A DNA stretch of 11,359 nucleotides, from NCBI GenBank assembly GCA_024641205.1, contig JAHEDM010000044.1, positions 1 to 11,359 of the forward strand. Direction: 5' to 3'. The notes below the pieces were generated by a model that worked only from the letters and a program-made list of their open reading frames with translations, was not told the DNA's origin and searched no databases. The stretch's first letter is position 1; every line of letters starts with the position of its first letter. The position numbers and the translations under genes are program-made. This DNA comes from Actinomycetes bacterium. GTDB taxonomy: Bacteria > Actinomycetota > Acidimicrobiia > Spongiisociales > UBA4744. Below are positions 1 through 7,409 of this stretch, in pieces.

Positions 1-641
1 TCCATCTCTTCTCGCAGACGCTGCGCCCGCTCGACCCCATCCAGGTAGGCAAATCGACTGGCGGTATCTATGGGCCAGTCGTCGATCCCCGGGAAACAGA
101 GGTAATCGGTCCGCCAGGCGGCGATCAGGACCGCACCGTGCCCGCCTGCGACCTGCTCCACTCCTGACAAATCCAGTGGATCGACAAAGATGAGCCCCGC
201 CGTGACGACCCCGTCGGGGTGGGCAGCCGTCAGTAACGTCAAAGCGCGCTCGTCGATCGCCGGAAGCCGCCGGGCCAGCTCATCGTTGTACTCTTGCTCG
301 GCGGCCTGCAGCTGAGCCTCGGACGCTTCAGTCGGAACGGTGGTGCCCGGTTCGCCCTCCTGTACCGTTTCGTCACACAGCTCCCAGAACCGTTGGGAGT
401 CATCCGCGACCGTGAACACGCATCTCTCGCGCCCCGGATTCCAGTCGAGGTAAACCAGGCCCTCAACACAACGGTCGGGTTTTTGGGTCGCGCACCACGT
501 TTCGAGGTCTACCAGGGTGGTAGGCGTTGATGTATCTGCAGGCTCGACTGCGGTTTCTGATGGTTGATCGGAGCCGACTGGGGCGCACGCAGCCGCAGCC
601 AACACGACCAAGCAGGCAACGATGAGTTCCTTCATTCTCAT
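1..641 (-). CDS. Putative lipoprotein, third gene of a two-component operon (partial, C-terminus missing)
   Basis: The frame is open from an ATG at 641 to the window edge, giving 213 residues without a stop. The N-terminus is MRMKELIVACLVVLAAAACAP: short charged start, hydrophobic stretch, then Cys19. This resembles a lipoprotein signal with an imperfect lipobox (A-A-A-C). After it comes a Thr/Pro/Ser-rich linker (about 22-45), then a soluble part with Cys pairs at WCATQKPDRC and in RCVFTV...ELC, and later a lone Cys in DYLCFP. I do not recognise the family. It follows the histidine kinase by 93 bases on the same strand, and that gap has no stop in the lipoprotein frame after the kinase TGA. 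It is therefore probably co-transcribed, and could be a surface sensor or target of the kinase; this is inference. There is no clear SD; a second ATG at 635 is the alternative start. Confidence 0.72.
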   Translation of the reverse strand, partial: MRMKELIVACLVVLAAAACAPVGSDQPSETAVEPADTSTPTTLVDLETWCATQKPDRCVEGLVYLDWNPGRERCVFTVADDSQRFWELCDETVQEGEPGTTVPTEASEAQLQAAEQEYNDELARRLPAIDERALTLLTAAHPDGVVTAGLIFVDPLDLSGVEQVAGGHGAVLIAAWRTDYLCFPGIDDWPIDTASRFAYLDGVERAQRLREEM

Positions 642-734
642 GAGACGAACGGGTCGACCATGAAGTTCCTGCCTTCGGAGGCTATCCGGCACCTCTCGCC
701 GCCGCAGCCCCGCGTCCGCTTCGGGTCCTGCCGC

Positions 735-1916
735 TCAAGAGATGGCAGGTAATCGGAAGGCCACCCGGCCGCCCGGACCTGGTTCGACTGCGATCGAACC
801 GCCGTGGGCTTCAACCAGACCCTTGGCAATGGACATCCCGAGACCTGCTCCACCGTGCGATCGGGTACGGGCAGCATCCCCCTTGGTGAAACTCTCGAAC
901 ACATCGACGTCGTCGGGGAAACCCGGCCCCTGGTCGACGATCCGCACGGTCGCCATCTGTCCGCCGTGACCGACCTCGACCAGCACCTGCGATGAGGCAG
1001 GCGCATGGCGGATGGCGTTATCGAGGAGGTTTCGAATCACCCTCCCCAGCTCCCGCTCACCGGCCAAAACCGTGATGTGTTGGTCGGCTTTGATTTCGAT
1101 CCCCACTCCCCGACGGCGAGCCACGGGCGTCATCGCTTCAGCCGCCTCATCGGCCAGATCGGTTAGATCGACGGGCTCGGAATGCAGTTCCAACCTGCCT
1201 GCTTCGATCTGAGCAAGCAGAAAGAGATCTTCGACGAGGCCCGACAGCAGGTCGAGGTCGGCGAGCATGGACCGCAGGTAGCGTTCCGGATCTTCGGTTA
1301 CGCCATCCTGCAGCGCCTCAATAGCCGCCTGCATCGAGGTCAACGGGGTTCGGAGATCATGTCCCACCGCGGCCAGGAATGCCTTCCGAGCGGATTCCAC
1401 CTGGTCGCGCTCCGTTTCAGCATCCCGAAGGGCATCGATCATGCGGTCCATCGCAACCGCCACGGTCCCCACCTCGTCGGGACGATCCAGCCCGGCGCGT
1501 GCCGACAGGTCGCCTTCGCCAACCCGGCGGGCGGTTCCTGCCAGGCGTTCGAGATCTTCGGCCAGGGGGCGCGAGATGGTTGCGGCCAATAACGCACCGA
1601 GAACCACCCCCAGCCCGACTGCCACGACCACCAACCGCAAATCGTGCGAAGAAAGAAACATCAGCTGAGCGGAAACCGCAACCGCCACTGCCACCACCGC
1701 AACGGCGGCCATCGAAACCAACAGGACCGTGTGCCGCAGGGTACGGAATCGGTGTGTCACCCTCGGCAGAAGCCAACCCGCCAGACCGGTAGCCCCGGCA
1801 ATGGCCCCGAAGATCACTAGGAGGGCAGCACGATCCGCCGCAGAAGGTTGCATCGTCAACTCCGTGACGGCAAGGGCAGCAACCACCGCCGCGATAAGCA
1901 CGATCATGAATCTCAT
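735..1916 (-). CDS. Membrane sensor histidine kinase (HAMP, HisKA, HATPase_c)
   Basis: The protein has 393 residues. There are four predicted membrane helices (about 3-20, 31-50, 63-88, 93-115) with almost no extracytoplasmic domain. A HAMP segment follows at about 116-167. The H-box FLAAVGHDLRTPLTSM carries the phosphoacceptor His186. The ATP-binding domain shows the N-box (NLLDNAIRHAP, Asn300), G1 (VDQGPGFPDD), F-box (FESFTKGD) and G2 (GGAGLGMSIAKG). It should autophosphorylate and pass phosphate to the response regulator encoded just upstream. I chose the ATG at 1916 because it overlaps the regulator stop as ATGA, the usual sign of coupled translation. A longer in-frame version would overlap the regulator by 140 bases and begins with non-membrane sequence. 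Lacking a large sensor domain, it may sense the membrane or a partner such as the downstream lipoprotein; that is inference. Confidence 0.93.
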   Translation of the reverse strand: MRFMIVLIAAVVAALAVTELTMQPSAADRAALLVIFGAIAGATGLAGWLLPRVTHRFRTLRHTVLLVSMAAVAVVAVAVAVSAQLMFLSSHDLRLVVVAVGLGVVLGALLAATISRPLAEDLERLAGTARRVGEGDLSARAGLDRPDEVGTVAVAMDRMIDALRDAETERDQVESARKAFLAAVGHDLRTPLTSMQAAIEALQDGVTEDPERYLRSMLADLDLLSGLVEDLFLLAQIEAGRLELHSEPVDLTDLADEAAEAMTPVARRRGVGIEIKADQHITVLAGERELGRVIRNLLDNAIRHAPASSQVLVEVGHGGQMATVRIVDQGPGFPDDVDVFESFTKGDAARTRSHGGAGLGMSIAKGLVEAHGGSIAVEPGPGGRVAFRLPAIS

Positions 1917-2611
1917 GGTTCGAACCGATAGCCGACACCCCAGACGGTCAGCAGCCAGCGCGGATCTTGTGGATCGGTCTCGAGTTTGGTCCGCAGGCGC
2001 CGCATGTGAACGGTGACCGTGGCGGGATCCTGCCATTCCGCAGACGAATCCCACACTTGTTGGAGCAGCTGGCCGCGTGAGAAGACCTGCCGTGGATGGG
2101 CGGCCAGAAAGGCGAGCACATCAAACTCTCTCGGGGTCAGGTCGACGCCCTTCTCCCCAAGTTTGACCTCTCGAGTCTGCGGGTCGATAGAAAGACCTTC
2201 GAATTCGAGTCGAGATCCTGGTTCCTCCGGGTTGGAGCGGCGCAGCACGGAACGGACCCGGGCGGCCAGTTCGCGAGGGGAGAACGGTTTCACCACGTAG
2301 TCATCAGCACCCAGCTCGAGCCCCAGCACCCGGTCGGTCTCGTCGGCGCGGGCGGTCAGCAAGATGACAGGAACCGAGCTGGTCTTCCTGAGCTCTTGCA
2401 GGACGCTGAACCCATCTTTGGAGGGCAGCATCACATCGAGGATCAACAGATCCGGTGGGCGGGCTCTGGCGAGTTCGAGGGCGGTCAATCCGTCCCCGGT
2501 TGCATCGACCCGGAACCCATCGCGTTCCAGGTAGCGGGTCACCACCTCGCGCACCATCGGCTCGTCATCAACGACGAGCACACGTCCGGCCGGATGCGTT
2601 GCAGCGCTCAC
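1913..2611 (-). CDS. OmpR/PhoB-family response regulator
   Basis: The protein has 232 residues. The receiver domain (about 10-120) shows the acidic pocket VVDDE (Asp15, Asp16), phosphoacceptor Asp59 in LLILDVMLPSKDG, Thr86 in LLTARAD and Lys108 in VVKPFSP. The C-terminal winged helix (about 132-232) has LTPREFDVLAFLA, the recognition-helix region TVTVHMRRLRTKLE and the wing LLTVWGVGYRF. It should bind DNA when phosphorylated by the adjacent kinase. The start is GTG at 2611; no SD precedes it, but a TAACCT box lies exactly six bases upstream, which fits a leaderless transcript. It is the first gene of the operon with the kinase and lipoprotein, and autoregulation would be typical. Family and residues are clear; the target genes cannot be told from the sequence. 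Confidence 0.95.
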   Translation of the reverse strand: MSAATHPAGRVLVVDDEPMVREVVTRYLERDGFRVDATGDGLTALELARARPPDLLILDVMLPSKDGFSVLQELRKTSSVPVILLTARADETDRVLGLELGADDYVVKPFSPRELAARVRSVLRRSNPEEPGSRLEFEGLSIDPQTREVKLGEKGVDLTPREFDVLAFLAAHPRQVFSRGQLLQQVWDSSAEWQDPATVTVHMRRLRTKLETDPQDPRWLLTVWGVGYRFEP

Positions 2612-2645
2612 AGGTGCAGGTTACGAATCCTGGTGAGGAACTCAA
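2612..2645 (-). promoter_or_regulatory. Probable leaderless promoter of the two-component operon
   Basis: Read on the minus strand: a -35-like TTGAGT (2640-2645), a 16-base spacer, a -10-like TAACCT (2618-2623), six bases, then the GTG start at 2611. No Shine-Dalgarno sequence is present. This spacing puts the transcription start at or next to the start codon, as in known actinobacterial leaderless genes. The exact start is inferred. Confidence 0.6.
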
Positions 2646-2700
2646 CTACGGGGCGAGATGTTTCGAGTTTGTTCAGCATCGTCAGGTCGGCGCCTCGACG

Positions 2701-3057
2701 AAGCCTTTCCATCACGACGCAGCACGCATCATCGATGCCATCCGATCCCAGCTGGAAGCGGAGCAGTGAGGAGCCGCGCTTGCGGTGGTCGACCCGCACG
2801 GCGAGTTGCCGGCGTTGCCATCAACAAGACCTACGCAGCCGCACGCGAGCAGATCGAAAGCGGGGAGCTGGGCGTTCGATCCCGAGAAAAGGGTCTTTCC
2901 ATGACCAACTTCGGCGAGCTCCACCCCGTAACCTGGGAAGGCGGAGTGCCGGTCGTCGTGGGTGGCCAGACCATCGGCGCAGGTGGGGGTGAGCGGACTA
3001 GCGGACGAAGAAGACATCGCTCTTGCCCGGACGGGTGCCGCGCGTATCACCGATTGA
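2701..3057 (+). pseudogene. Decayed GlcG/HbpS-like (DUF336) gene
   Basis: Pieces of one DUF336-type protein appear in order but in changing frames. Frame A (from 2701) reads FHHDAARIIDAIRSQLEAEQ, then a TGA at 2767, then AALAVVDPHGEL. Around 2808 the frame changes and roughly 15-18 expected residues (the usual region after the VVDxxG strand) are missing. Frame B continues as VAINKTYAAAREQ and later WEGGVPVVVGGQTIGAGG. At a run of five G (2985-2989) the frame slips back and ends VSGLADEEDIALARTGAARITD with a stop at 3055. Family members normally end with GGGVP...GxIGAIGVSG...D..vA..G, which fits. The true start cannot be fixed. Three lesions make sequencing error an unlikely sole cause. Relatives bind haem or sit in glycolate operons; the product here is presumably non-functional. 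The end overlaps the convergent MFS gene by 11 bases. Confidence 0.72.
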
Positions 3058-4240
3058 CGCGTCGCTGAACACGATTGTCCTGGCTGAGCCGGCGAAGGAC
3101 TTCGATGGACCCAACCAACAACACGGTCGCCGCCATCAATACGAATCCAATCACCTCGAGTCCTCGCTGAGCGACCAGCAGGCCAAGGCCACCCGGAATC
3201 GCCGCTCCGCCTACCGTGGCGGCGGCCAACTGGTAGCCGACTGCGGTTGGTGTGAAGGTGGCCCCCACCCGGCTCGGAGTGAGCGTCGTTTGCAGTGGAA
3301 AGATCGGGCCGAGGGCAAGCCCCATCACAACGAGTGCGGCCGGACCTGCCCACTCTGTTGGATCCAACCAGAGCATCCCCGCTCCGATCAGCACAAGCAC
3401 AGAGCTACCCCAGAGAAGTCGATGAATCGACACCCGATGACCGATCAGACCGAGCCCCAAACGCGATGCTGTCAACGCCGCCCAGAATGCCGTGACGGCT
3501 CCTCCGGCTGCGACCGTCGACATCCCTCGGCCTTCGGTCAGCAACGTGTATGCCCACTGTCCGGTTCCGACTTCAACCCCGGCATACAGGGCAAACATCG
3601 TCAAGGCGCCCCACAGCAGGCCCTGCCGGTCGGGTCGGGGGTGCGACGACCCGTAGGTCTGGTCGACGCCGACGTTCCACTCCACTCGAGTCCGAACGTA
3701 GAGAAGCGCCAGGACGCCCTGGGCGCCGGCAAGAACAACAAAACCCAATCGCCACGACAAATCCGTTTCGATGAGAGTTGTCATCATGAGCGGCCCCAAC
3801 GTTGCTCCGATGCCGAATCCGGCATGCAGCATGCCCATCGCCCGGGCTCCGTGATGTACCGCAACAACCGCATTGACCCCCGCGTCGATGACTCCCCCCG
3901 CCAGGCCAAGACCGATCACCGCCACCAGCAGCCAGAGCCACACGGGCGCCACTGCGTACCCGATCAGACTGACGGTTGCCAAGGCAGAAGCGAACATCAA
4001 CAAGGCGCCCACCGAGAATCGTCGAGTCAGCCAGCCGGTCGCCGCTGCCGCAGTAAAGTACCCAACCACGTACACGGCAATGACCAATCCCAAATCGGCG
4101 ACAGGCCGGCCGAAGTCCGACGCCACGGACGGCCAGGCGACCCCGAAAGCGGACTTCGGCATCCCCAGCGCGACAAAGGCGGCAACACTCACGGCCAGCA
4201 AACCGATCGATTTCCTCATCAGGCGGACGGTAGCGCGCAC
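3047..4240 (-). CDS. Major facilitator superfamily transporter
   Basis: The protein has up to 397 residues and is almost entirely hydrophobic, with about twelve predicted membrane helices in two groups of six. The halves are separated by a hydrophilic stretch (RTRVEWNVG to PRPDRQG). The first half has the short basic loop GWLTRRF typical of the MFS motif-A position, and the segment DAGVNAVVA...GMLHAGFGIGATLGP resembles MFS members of the sugar-permease-like groups. The substrate cannot be read from the sequence. The longest frame starts at GTG 4240 without an SD. The ATG at 4219 (MRKSIGLLAV) is a serious alternative, because TACCGT lies seven bases before it and could be a leaderless -10 box. 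It is divergent from the Gfo/Idh/MocA oxidoreductase with a 113-base gap; a shared sugar or polyol role is possible but inferred. Confidence 0.88.
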   Translation of the reverse strand: MRATVRLMRKSIGLLAVSVAAFVALGMPKSAFGVAWPSVASDFGRPVADLGLVIAVYVVGYFTAAAATGWLTRRFSVGALLMFASALATVSLIGYAVAPVWLWLLVAVIGLGLAGGVIDAGVNAVVAVHHGARAMGMLHAGFGIGATLGPLMMTTLIETDLSWRLGFVVLAGAQGVLALLYVRTRVEWNVGVDQTYGSSHPRPDRQGLLWGALTMFALYAGVEVGTGQWAYTLLTEGRGMSTVAAGGAVTAFWAALTASRLGLGLIGHRVSIHRLLWGSSVLVLIGAGMLWLDPTEWAGPAALVVMGLALGPIFPLQTTLTPSRVGATFTPTAVGYQLAAATVGGAAIPGGLGLLVAQRGLEVIGFVLMAATVLLVGSIEVLRRLSQDNRVQRRVNR

Positions 4241-4353
4241 AGCCGCAAGCGGGCCTGCTGGGGAATGGGTCGATCACACTAGATTCTTGTCATACTGAAC
4301 GGGCGCCTGCCGATCCTCGTCGTGGCTCCCCCCACATCGGAACTGAGGAGAAC

Positions 4354-5343
4354 ATGGAAGATTCAGTGCGCTGGGGCATCCTCAGCACCGCCCATATCGG
4401 TACCGGACGGGTGATCCCCGCGATACAAGCTGCCTCCAACGGCGAGGTGATCGCCATCGCTTCGCGTGACCTCTCCAGAGGTCGGGCCGTTGCCGATCGA
4501 TTAGAGATCCCGAAAACGTACGGGAGCTATTCCGAACTCCTGGCCGCTGACGACGTCGACGCCATCTACATACCGCTCCCCAATCATCTCCATCGCGAGT
4601 GGACCATCGCGGCCGCCCGAGCCGGGAAGCATGTGTTGTGCGAAAAGCCGCTTGCCCTCAGCTCGTCAGATGCGCAGGAGATGGTCGATGTGTGTGCGAC
4701 CGAGGGCGTCAAGTTCATGGAAGCGTTCATGTATCGGTTCCATCCGGCATGGGTCAAGGTTCGAGCTTTGGTTTCTTCAGGTGCGATCGGTGAGCTGCGC
4801 TCCGTCCAGATCCGTTTTGCCTACTACAACGACGACCCGGGCGACATTCGTAACCAGATGGAGGCGGGCGGGGGCGCCCTCATGGATATTGGCTGCTACG
4901 CGATCAACGTGTCGCGCATGCTGTTCGGGAGTGAGCCGACTCGCGTCCAGGCCTCGGTTCGGAGGGATCAGGACCTCGGCATCGACATCGTCACCTCCGC
5001 TCTCCTCGACTTCGGCGACGGTCAGGCCAGTTTTGTCGTGTCCACACGAACCGAGGATGACCAGCGGGTGCACCTGCTCGGATCGAGCGGACGGATCGAG
5101 GTCGAGATCCCGTTCAATGCCCCGCCGGATCGGGACACGAGACTGTTCCTCACGCAAGGGGGAGATCCGCCGATCGACCCGGACACGGTCACGATCACGT
5201 TCCCTCCTGTCAACCAGTACACGATGCAGGCGGAGTCGTTCGCCTCGGCGGTGCTCAAAGATACTCCGGTACCGACCCCTCCAGAAGACGGCGTCGCCAA
5301 TATGCGGGTCATCGAGCAGATCTTCGAGGCGGCGGAGAAGTAG
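4354..5343 (+). CDS. Gfo/Idh/MocA-family NAD(P)-dependent oxidoreductase
   Basis: The protein has 329 residues, the usual family length. The N-terminal Rossmann fold begins RWGILSTAHIGTGRVIPAI (the G-x-G-x-x-G-type loop is modified to STAHIGTG). It continues through IASRDLSRG, VDAIYIPLPNHLH and the hallmark GKHVLCEKPLAL, with catalytic-type Lys98. The C-terminal alpha/beta domain has GGGALMDIGCYAIN (Asp178, Tyr182), matching the sugar or dihydrodiol dehydrogenase branch, where Tyr replaces the more common His region. It probably oxidises or reduces a sugar, inositol-like or similar polyol; the substrate is unknown. A GAGGAG Shine-Dalgarno sequence lies just before the ATG. It is divergent from the MFS gene and convergent with a remnant sugar kinase, which hints at a former carbohydrate locus. 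Confidence 0.93.
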   Translation: MEDSVRWGILSTAHIGTGRVIPAIQAASNGEVIAIASRDLSRGRAVADRLEIPKTYGSYSELLAADDVDAIYIPLPNHLHREWTIAAARAGKHVLCEKPLALSSSDAQEMVDVCATEGVKFMEAFMYRFHPAWVKVRALVSSGAIGELRSVQIRFAYYNDDPGDIRNQMEAGGGALMDIGCYAINVSRMLFGSEPTRVQASVRRDQDLGIDIVTSALLDFGDGQASFVVSTRTEDDQRVHLLGSSGRIEVEIPFNAPPDRDTRLFLTQGGDPPIDPDTVTITFPPVNQYTMQAESFASAVLKDTPVPTPPEDGVANMRVIEQIFEAAEK

Positions 5344-5421
5344 CAACCAGCAACCAGCCCTACCAGGGTTGTGGCGGGGAGCTGGGAGGGCAGCGGTCCG
5401 GGCTACGGCGAGCTACGCGGT

Positions 5422-6033
5422 CTACTCCGCCGTCAGTTCACGCGCTCTGCTGATGCGGTCCCGGGTTTCCTCATCGCGCGGCACCGAAGCGAGAATCGTC
5501 CCTTGCCTGGTGTTCCACCGGCGAGCTACTTCCTCAGGGCGTTCCTCTCCCAGCATCGCAGCTTGGGCGGCCGCTCCCAGCGCAACGAGCACCTCTGCCT
5601 CGGGAATCTGGACCGTCCGGCCGGACATTGCCTGAACCACCTGCCTCCAAGTTTCCCCTTTCGACCCTCCGCCGACCAGAACGAGGGGAGCGTCGGGCCT
5701 GATCCCCGAGCTACACCGATCGATCACGTCAAGGGCGTCGAGCAGACCGAGGACCGCCCCCTGATAGAGGTCGAGGAGAATCTCGCCCGGTTCCGTCGTA
5801 TGCCGTGAACCAAGGATGGATGCGGCCGCATTGGGAAGATTCGGTGTCCGTTCCCCGTCGAAGAAAGGCAGCACCACCACATGGGTACATTCGGACACTT
5901 CTTCACGCTCGAGACCGAGCCAGGTTGCCATCCGGTCAACAGCCAACGTGCAATTCAGCGTTGCTGACAACGGCAGGAAGCGCCCCGTGGCGTCTGCAGC
6001 CGGCCACCATCCCGGAGGGGCGACCAGGGGCAT
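5422..6033 (-). CDS. Free-standing C-terminal half of a xylulokinase-like FGGY kinase
   Basis: The protein has 203 residues that match only the C-terminal domain of FGGY carbohydrate kinases, which are normally about 480-500 residues. Visible signs are ADATGRFLPLSATLN, then VVVLPFFDGERTPNLPNA, the helix region LYQGAVLGLLDALD, the nucleotide-binding LVLVGGGSKGETWRQ (Gly121-123) and ALGAAAQAAM. The N-terminal half with the sugar site and catalytic Asp is absent: the same frame upstream runs only 13 codons to the nfo stop codon. Yet the ATG has an excellent AGGGAGG five bases upstream, so it is probably translated. It ends a four-gene cluster, 39 bases after nfo. It is either an in-frame deletion relic that kept the original start signal, or a domain with a new role. 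Kinase activity alone is unlikely. Confidence 0.8.
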   Translation of the reverse strand: MPLVAPPGWWPAADATGRFLPLSATLNCTLAVDRMATWLGLEREEVSECTHVVVLPFFDGERTPNLPNAAASILGSRHTTEPGEILLDLYQGAVLGLLDALDVIDRCSSGIRPDAPLVLVGGGSKGETWRQVVQAMSGRTVQIPEAEVLVALGAAAQAAMLGEERPEEVARRWNTRQGTILASVPRDEETRDRISRARELTAE

Positions 6034-6038
6034 GACGT

Positions 6039-6045
6039 CCTCCCT
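6039..6045 (-). promoter_or_regulatory. Strong ribosome binding site of the FGGY fragment
   Basis: AGGGAGG on the minus strand lies five bases before the ATG at 6033. It is one of the two best SD matches in the window and supports a genuine start at a point where a normal FGGY kinase would be in mid-protein. Confidence 0.7.
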
Positions 6046-6072
6046 ATGGGCTCGACAACACGGACCGTGATC

Positions 6073-6831
6073 TCACACATTCGCCCGCAGCCAGGCGATA
6101 TCGGCGGCTTGGTCTTCGGCGCCACCCGGTGTTTCAACGATAACCGTCGCTCCGGCCTGGCGCACAACCTGGAGCAGCAGGTCCGGGGGTAGTTCACCCT
6201 TTCCGAGGTTGGCATGACGATCCCGCCGGCTGTCGAACGGATCACGGGAGTCGTTGCAGTGAACCAGATCGATCCGACCGGTAGCAGCCATCACTCGATC
6301 GACGAGACCTTCGAGATCCTCCCCTGCCGCCCAGAAATGGCATGTGTCCAGACAGAATCCGGGACCGAGATCGCCGATTTCCTCCCACAGACGGGCCAAG
6401 TCTTCCACCTGCCGAGCCATGGCCGCCTCTCCGCCTGCCGTATTCTCGATCAGGATCGGGATGTCGGTTTCGAGCGGTTCGAGTGCCTTTCGCCAACGTT
6501 CCGGGCCGGCCTCTAGTGACCCTTCATCCGTCATATGGCCCCCATGCACGATGATGGCAGTGGCCCCGAACTCTTCGGCTGCCTCGATCGTCTGGGCCAG
6601 AATCTTGCGGCTGGGAATGCGCACCCGATTGTTCGGCGAAACGACGTTGATCAGATATGGGGCATGGACGTAGATCGGAATCGACGCCGCCTTCAACTCC
6701 TCGGCGTCGGGGCGGGGCAGGGGTTTCTTCCAGGATTGCGGATTCGAGGCGAACATCTGCACGGCATCGGCGCTTCGTGCCGCGGCTTCCTCCAACGGAT
6801 GAGCATTGTTGACGTGCGCTCCGATGAGCAT
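6073..6831 (-). CDS. nfo: Deoxyribonuclease IV (endonuclease IV, AP endonuclease family 2)
   Basis: The protein has 252 residues from the ATG at 6831. It is a TIM-barrel AP endonuclease that cuts DNA 5' of abasic sites in base-excision repair, using three zinc ions. All nine metal ligands of the family can be placed: His56 (IYVHAPY), His96 (IIVHGGH), Glu129 (LIENTAG), Asp162 and His165 (CLDTCHFWAAG), His191 (LVHCNDSRD), Asp204 and His206 (DRHANLG), and Glu233 (VIVETPG). LIGAHV at the N-terminus and DTCH are typical. I chose this start because AAAGAGG lies six bases before it and it follows the upstream stop by 14 bases. A 19-codon longer frame would overlap the upstream gene and adds nothing family-like. 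Retention of every ligand argues against a sugar isomerase of the same fold. It is a member of the pyrE cluster. Confidence 0.95.
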   Translation of the reverse strand: MLIGAHVNNAHPLEEAAARSADAVQMFASNPQSWKKPLPRPDAEELKAASIPIYVHAPYLINVVSPNNRVRIPSRKILAQTIEAAEEFGATAIIVHGGHMTDEGSLEAGPERWRKALEPLETDIPILIENTAGGEAAMARQVEDLARLWEEIGDLGPGFCLDTCHFWAAGEDLEGLVDRVMAATGRIDLVHCNDSRDPFDSRRDRHANLGKGELPPDLLLQVVRQAGATVIVETPGGAEDQAADIAWLRANV

Positions 6832-6845
6832 CTCCGGCCTCTTTC

Positions 6846-7409
6846 CTACTCCGTCGTCGGTGCCTGAACGGATTGGCGTAGGCGCCACAGCGACTCAACG
6901 ATGTTGGCGGCGTCCGGCGACCAGCCGGCCGTGTCGATCAGCAATACACCCTCGCCAACCCAGCGGGCACCCCACGGATGATCAGGCAAACCTGCCCGAT
7001 CGGATATTTCAACCAGGACCGAAGGGCGATCATCACCCTCGTCGTCGATCACTTCGTACGAAACATCCGTGAGAACGCTCCAGGGGACCAGAACGGGGGG
7101 ACGGAACGGACCGGCCACGGCCAGACGAAGCCCCTCGTTGTCTGCGACCAGAACCTTCTTGGGAAACACGAGTTCTTTGAGCCCCCACAGAATCAGGGCG
7201 GCGCCACCAACAACGAACAGCGCGGCCAGGATCTTGTCACGCGGTTCGAAGGCGGGCAACTCCTCGGTCCCGTAAATCAGGTTCCGAAACCATCCGAACA
7301 ACTTCTGTTCGAAGAAGAAATCGGCGCCGATGAGCAAGAACGGCACCCCAAGGATGGCAAGCAGCCAGACTTTCCACGCCGATGTCTCGAACTCGACTGT
7401 TTCGGTCAT
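6846..7409 (-). CDS. Two-helix membrane protein with a PH-like C-terminal domain, function unknown
   Basis: The protein has 187 residues. There are two predicted membrane helices at about 12-31 (VWLLAILGVPFLLIGADFFF) and 60-83 (ILAALFVVGGAALILWGLKELVF), separated by a loop with an aromatic, charged character. The C-terminal 100 residues are soluble and beta-rich: KKVLVADNEGLRLAVAG, then PPVLVPWSVLTDVSYE and PSVLVEISD, ending in a helix (NIVESLWRLRQSV). This pattern of a short basic turn followed by a bent barrel and final helix is like bacterial PH (YdbT-type) domains, but I rate that as a guess. The start ATG overlaps the pyrE stop as ATGA, so translation is probably coupled. nfo follows by 14 bases. 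No catalytic motif is visible. Confidence 0.82.
   Translation of the reverse strand: MTETVEFETSAWKVWLLAILGVPFLLIGADFFFEQKLFGWFRNLIYGTEELPAFEPRDKILAALFVVGGAALILWGLKELVFPKKVLVADNEGLRLAVAGPFRPPVLVPWSVLTDVSYEVIDDEGDDRPSVLVEISDRAGLPDHPWGARWVGEGVLLIDTAGWSPDAANIVESLWRLRQSVQAPTTE

Noticed and set aside
1917..2054. N-terminal extension of the histidine kinase frame
   Set aside because: It would overlap the response regulator by 140 bases; the ATGA overlap start is far better and begins with the first membrane helix.
2608..2799. Small minus-strand frame upstream of the response regulator
   Set aside because: It is antisense to the DUF336 relic, spans the regulator promoter and has no RBS or family character.
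3023..4282. Open plus-strand frame of 419 codons
   Set aside because: It is fully antisense to the MFS gene, rich in Arg/Gln/His/Pro with no domain, while the minus frame gives a textbook membrane protein.
5344..5421. Terminator between the convergent oxidoreductase and kinase fragment
   Set aside because: Only short, imperfect stems (CCCT/AGGG, CAACC/GGTTG) are seen and no T-run; the tandem AGCAACC is too short to interpret.
6832..6888. Longer nfo start
   Set aside because: It overlaps the upstream gene by 43 bases and lies before a good SD for the ATG at 6831; endonuclease IV proteins normally begin near LIGAHV.
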